This document shows positions 61,923 to 64,000 of a stretch of DNA of 64,000 bases, in pieces. Numbering within the stretch: position 1 is the first letter of the stretch; each line of letters opens with the position of its first letter. The stretch is from JAJAZB01 sp964244295 (GTDB lineage Bacteria > Bacteroidota > Bacteroidia > Cytophagales > Spirosomataceae), in contig CAXTIG010000001.1 of the NCBI GenBank assembly GCA_964244295.1, forward strand, positions 1 through 64,000, read 5' to 3'. The notes under the pieces are model-generated. The model did not search any database, had not been told where the DNA came from, and worked only from the letters and a program-made list of their open reading frames with translations. The position numbers and the translations under genes were made by a program.

Positions 61923-63455
61923 ATGAGTCAGGTTCTCCATCGGGTAGCCGTCGTTTTTTTCCTCTTGGGATGCGTTTTGCCAAGCCTGGCGCAGACCTAC
62001 ACGCCCGAAACCATTCCCAATCCCAAGCAAAGCCGAAGCGCTCACTACGTCAGTAATCCCGATCGAATCCTGTCGGCAGCGGCGGTAAGTCGGATCGACT
62101 CGATGCTGGGCAGGCTCGAAGATTCCACCACGGCGCAGGTGGCGGTGGTGTGCGTCAACTCCATCGGCGAACAGGTACCCAAAGCGTTTGCGACGGCGCT
62201 GTTCAGAAAATGGGGATTGGGCTACCAGCAGAAAAATAATGGCCTGCTGATTTTGCTGGTGAACGACCAGCACCGAATCGAGATGGAAACCGGCTATGGT
62301 CTCGAAGGCATCCTGCCCGATGCCATTTGCCACCGGATTCAGACCCAGCACATGATTCCATTGGCCAAAGTCGGAGATTTCGATGGGGCGGTGCTGGCGG
62401 GTGTCGGGGAGGTGGCCCGCCTGATTACCCTCCCGGAAGCTAAAAAGGAAGTGTACGACGAATCGAAATTCACGGCCGCCGCACCCCGTCAAGGAGTTAC
62501 TAACGACGGGGTGATGGTGTTGTTTTTGCTTCTCACGCCGTTCTTGTTGCTACTTCGGCTGATTGCCTACGCGTTCAGAAGCAGAAATCCCGTTGCGGAT
62601 CAACTGGAAACCGCCGTTTCAAAAACGAGGTGGCGTTGGGCCTGGGCCTTGTTGCTGTACGTATTCCTGCCGATTGGACTGGGCCTGGTGGTGGTCTGGT
62701 TACGGCAACCGCTGTCTTTGATCGGCTGGCAAATTCTTTTGGTGCTGTATGCCTACGTCGTAGCGCTGCGCTGGGATGGTCGGCGACGCCGGAAAAACGC
62801 GTTTACGAACCTTTTCGGAGCGATGACCGAGCCGGAACGATACATCCGCCAGAAAGCCGCCCGCCTCGACGGTTGGCTCAATCTGGTGCTGGCTCCGATT
62901 CCGTTTTGGTGGCTGAAAAAAAAGGAGGCGCGGGCGTTGGACGCGCTCCGAAACCATCCGCGCACGTCGAGGGAAGGCTTCGAACTTAGCAAAGCCGACC
63001 GGGTGCTGGAGGCGGCCTTTCTAACCGAGCACCAGAAAATCGAACAGCAATTAAATACGGTCGATTACGACGTTTGGCGAAACCCGCTCCACGACATCAC
63101 GGAAATCATTGGGTACGAAAATCTCGAATCCATCGGCTTTCAACGCTGCGGAACGTGCCACTCGAAAGCGATGCACGCCGTCGGCAAGCGAGTTGTAAAC
63201 GCCGCCACCACAGAGCGTGAAGGACTCGGCATCGACGACTACGAGTGCAAAGCCTGTGGCCACCGCCACGAAACTCCGTACACGCTGGCACTGATTCGTA
63301 AATCGACGCCCCGCTCCGGCACTCATTCGTCCACCACGTATTCCTCGTCGGGTAGCACCAGCCACTCCTGGGGCGGAGCGTCGGGTGGTTCGTCGAGTAG
63401 CAGCAGTTGGGGAGGCGGCAGTTCGGGCGGCGGCGGTGCCGGCAGTAGCTGGTGA
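61923..63455 (+). CDS. TPM-domain membrane protein with Gly/Ser-rich tail
   Basis: Protein of 510 residues of the TPM (YgcG) type. A signal peptide ends at LPSLAQ. The TPM domain (about 35-165) has VSNPDRILSAAAVSRIDSML and NNGLLILLVNDQHRIEMETGYGLEGILPD. Two or three membrane helices follow (about 195-285). A cytoplasmic or lumenal part has a four-Cys zinc-ribbon-like module (CGTCH near 415 and CKACGH near 442). The tail is low-complexity Gly/Ser, a feature of many TPM proteins. Members are linked to envelope maintenance and photosystem repair in plants; the role here is unknown. Confidence 0.85.
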   Translation: MSQVLHRVAVVFFLLGCVLPSLAQTYTPETIPNPKQSRSAHYVSNPDRILSAAAVSRIDSMLGRLEDSTTAQVAVVCVNSIGEQVPKAFATALFRKWGLGYQQKNNGLLILLVNDQHRIEMETGYGLEGILPDAICHRIQTQHMIPLAKVGDFDGAVLAGVGEVARLITLPEAKKEVYDESKFTAAAPRQGVTNDGVMVLFLLLTPFLLLLRLIAYAFRSRNPVADQLETAVSKTRWRWAWALLLYVFLPIGLGLVVVWLRQPLSLIGWQILLVLYAYVVALRWDGRRRRKNAFTNLFGAMTEPERYIRQKAARLDGWLNLVLAPIPFWWLKKKEARALDALRNHPRTSREGFELSKADRVLEAAFLTEHQKIEQQLNTVDYDVWRNPLHDITEIIGYENLESIGFQRCGTCHSKAMHAVGKRVVNAATTEREGLGIDDYECKACGHRHETPYTLALIRKSTPRSGTHSSTTYSSSGSTSHSWGGASGGSSSSSSWGGGSSGGGGAGSSW

Positions 63456-63632
63456 GGTACCCGAAAGCACGTTGACGGAAAATACCCTGCGTTTACCTGA
63501 TGCCGTGAGCGGTCGCGTGCTCGATACGTTCGACTCATTTTAGTAACGAGACCAACCTCAAAAGGGCTATCCTCACTCTATAAACTCCCGTTTCCTCCTC
63601 TCCCTTTTATCAACCGTTGTTTTCGCTTCCCA

Positions 63633-64000
63633 ATGAAAAATTTCCTACTCGGCCTGGGCAGTGTGTTCGGCTTGTACGCAACCCCGGCACTGGCGCAAAA
63701 TTCGGCGCAGGATCTTAAAAACTACCTCACCATCCGGGAACAATTCAAGGCTACCGACTTGGTTGCCCTAAAAAAGGCAGCCGCCAACCCCGGCGAGAAA
63801 ACCGTGCGACGAGGCCTTTCGGCGTACTACCTGTTTCTGAAAACGCCCCTCCCGGAAGGCGATCTTGTCGCTGCCAAAGGAATGGTCGATGCCCTCGAAA
63901 CCGCCGCCAACACCTACCTGGACCCACTTTCGCTGGTGAAATTAGCCCAAATCTACGCGCGCGACAACCCTGATTTCAACGTAAAACAGGATCGAACCAA
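63633..64000 (+). CDS. exported protein, 3' end outside the window
   Basis: An ATG at 63633 opens a frame that continues to the window end (122 codons). The N-terminus KNFLLGLGSVFGLYATPALA is a signal peptide, followed by a helical region (SAQDLKNYLTIREQFKATDL, VALKKAAANPGEKTVRRG). No family recognised. The gene is incomplete here, so neither length nor function can be judged. Confidence 0.7.
   Translation, partial: MKNFLLGLGSVFGLYATPALAQNSAQDLKNYLTIREQFKATDLVALKKAAANPGEKTVRRGLSAYYLFLKTPLPEGDLVAAKGMVDALETAANTYLDPLSLVKLAQIYARDNPDFNVKQDRT

Overview
The window looks like a chromosomal piece of a Bacteroidota bacterium of the order Cytophagales, close to the Spirosoma/Larkinella group. Reasons: a gliding-motility-type (type B) and two type A C-terminal domains that address proteins to the type IX secretion system, lipoproteins, a SusA-like GH13 enzyme, promoter-like TAnnTTTG boxes, GC-rich genes and almost no Shine-Dalgarno sequences. 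It reads as ordinary chromosome; the one AT-rich island (about 31.0-33.4 kb) carries an orphan IS630-type HTH gene.

Layout. 0-3.5 kb: surface proteins (PKD lipoprotein, large T9SS-exported protein). 3.5-6.1 kb: GMC flavoprotein dehydrogenase plus its small subunit. 6.3-31.0 kb: a large exopolysaccharide (EPS) locus flanked by two paralogous secreted beta-helix proteins. It holds an initiating sugar phosphotransferase, six glycosyltransferases, a flippase, a polymerase, a co-polymerase, a TolC-like outer membrane protein and several acyl-transfer enzymes. Its regulatory-looking domains are degenerate: a Wzc-like domain without its acidic residues, and two receiver domains lacking the phosphoacceptor Asp. 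33.5-44.6 kb: starch/maltose metabolism (TetR regulator, amidase-like protein, two GH13 enzymes, beta-phosphoglucomutase, GH65 phosphorylase, alpha/beta hydrolase), interrupted by a DsrE-like protein and a TsdA-like diheme cytochrome.

44.6-54.8 kb: the most interesting region, a seven-gene unidirectional cassette on the minus strand. In transcription order it encodes a lipoprotein with a vWA-like metal site, a small membrane protein, a tubulin/FtsZ-superfamily GTPase-like protein, a 1165-residue protein with an actin/Hsp70 ATPase core, a membrane-anchored coiled-coil protein, a MotA/TolQ/ExbB-type protein with a long helical tail, and a MotB/OmpA-type partner. This combines an ion-driven stator pair (as in Zorya ZorA/ZorB) with both an actin-like and a tubulin-like nucleotide switch. 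None of the Zorya effectors is present. I do not know a described system with this composition. Three long palindromes sit at gene junctions inside the cassette.

54.9-64 kb: tRNA-Ser(GGA), type I asparaginase, TatD hydrolase (both appear to need non-standard CTG starts), SanA-like protein, topoisomerase IV subunit A (parC), a carboxypeptidase-regulatory-like protein, a TPM-domain protein, and the 5' part of an unrecognised secreted protein cut by the window end. Several families of palindromic intergenic repeats are scattered through the window.
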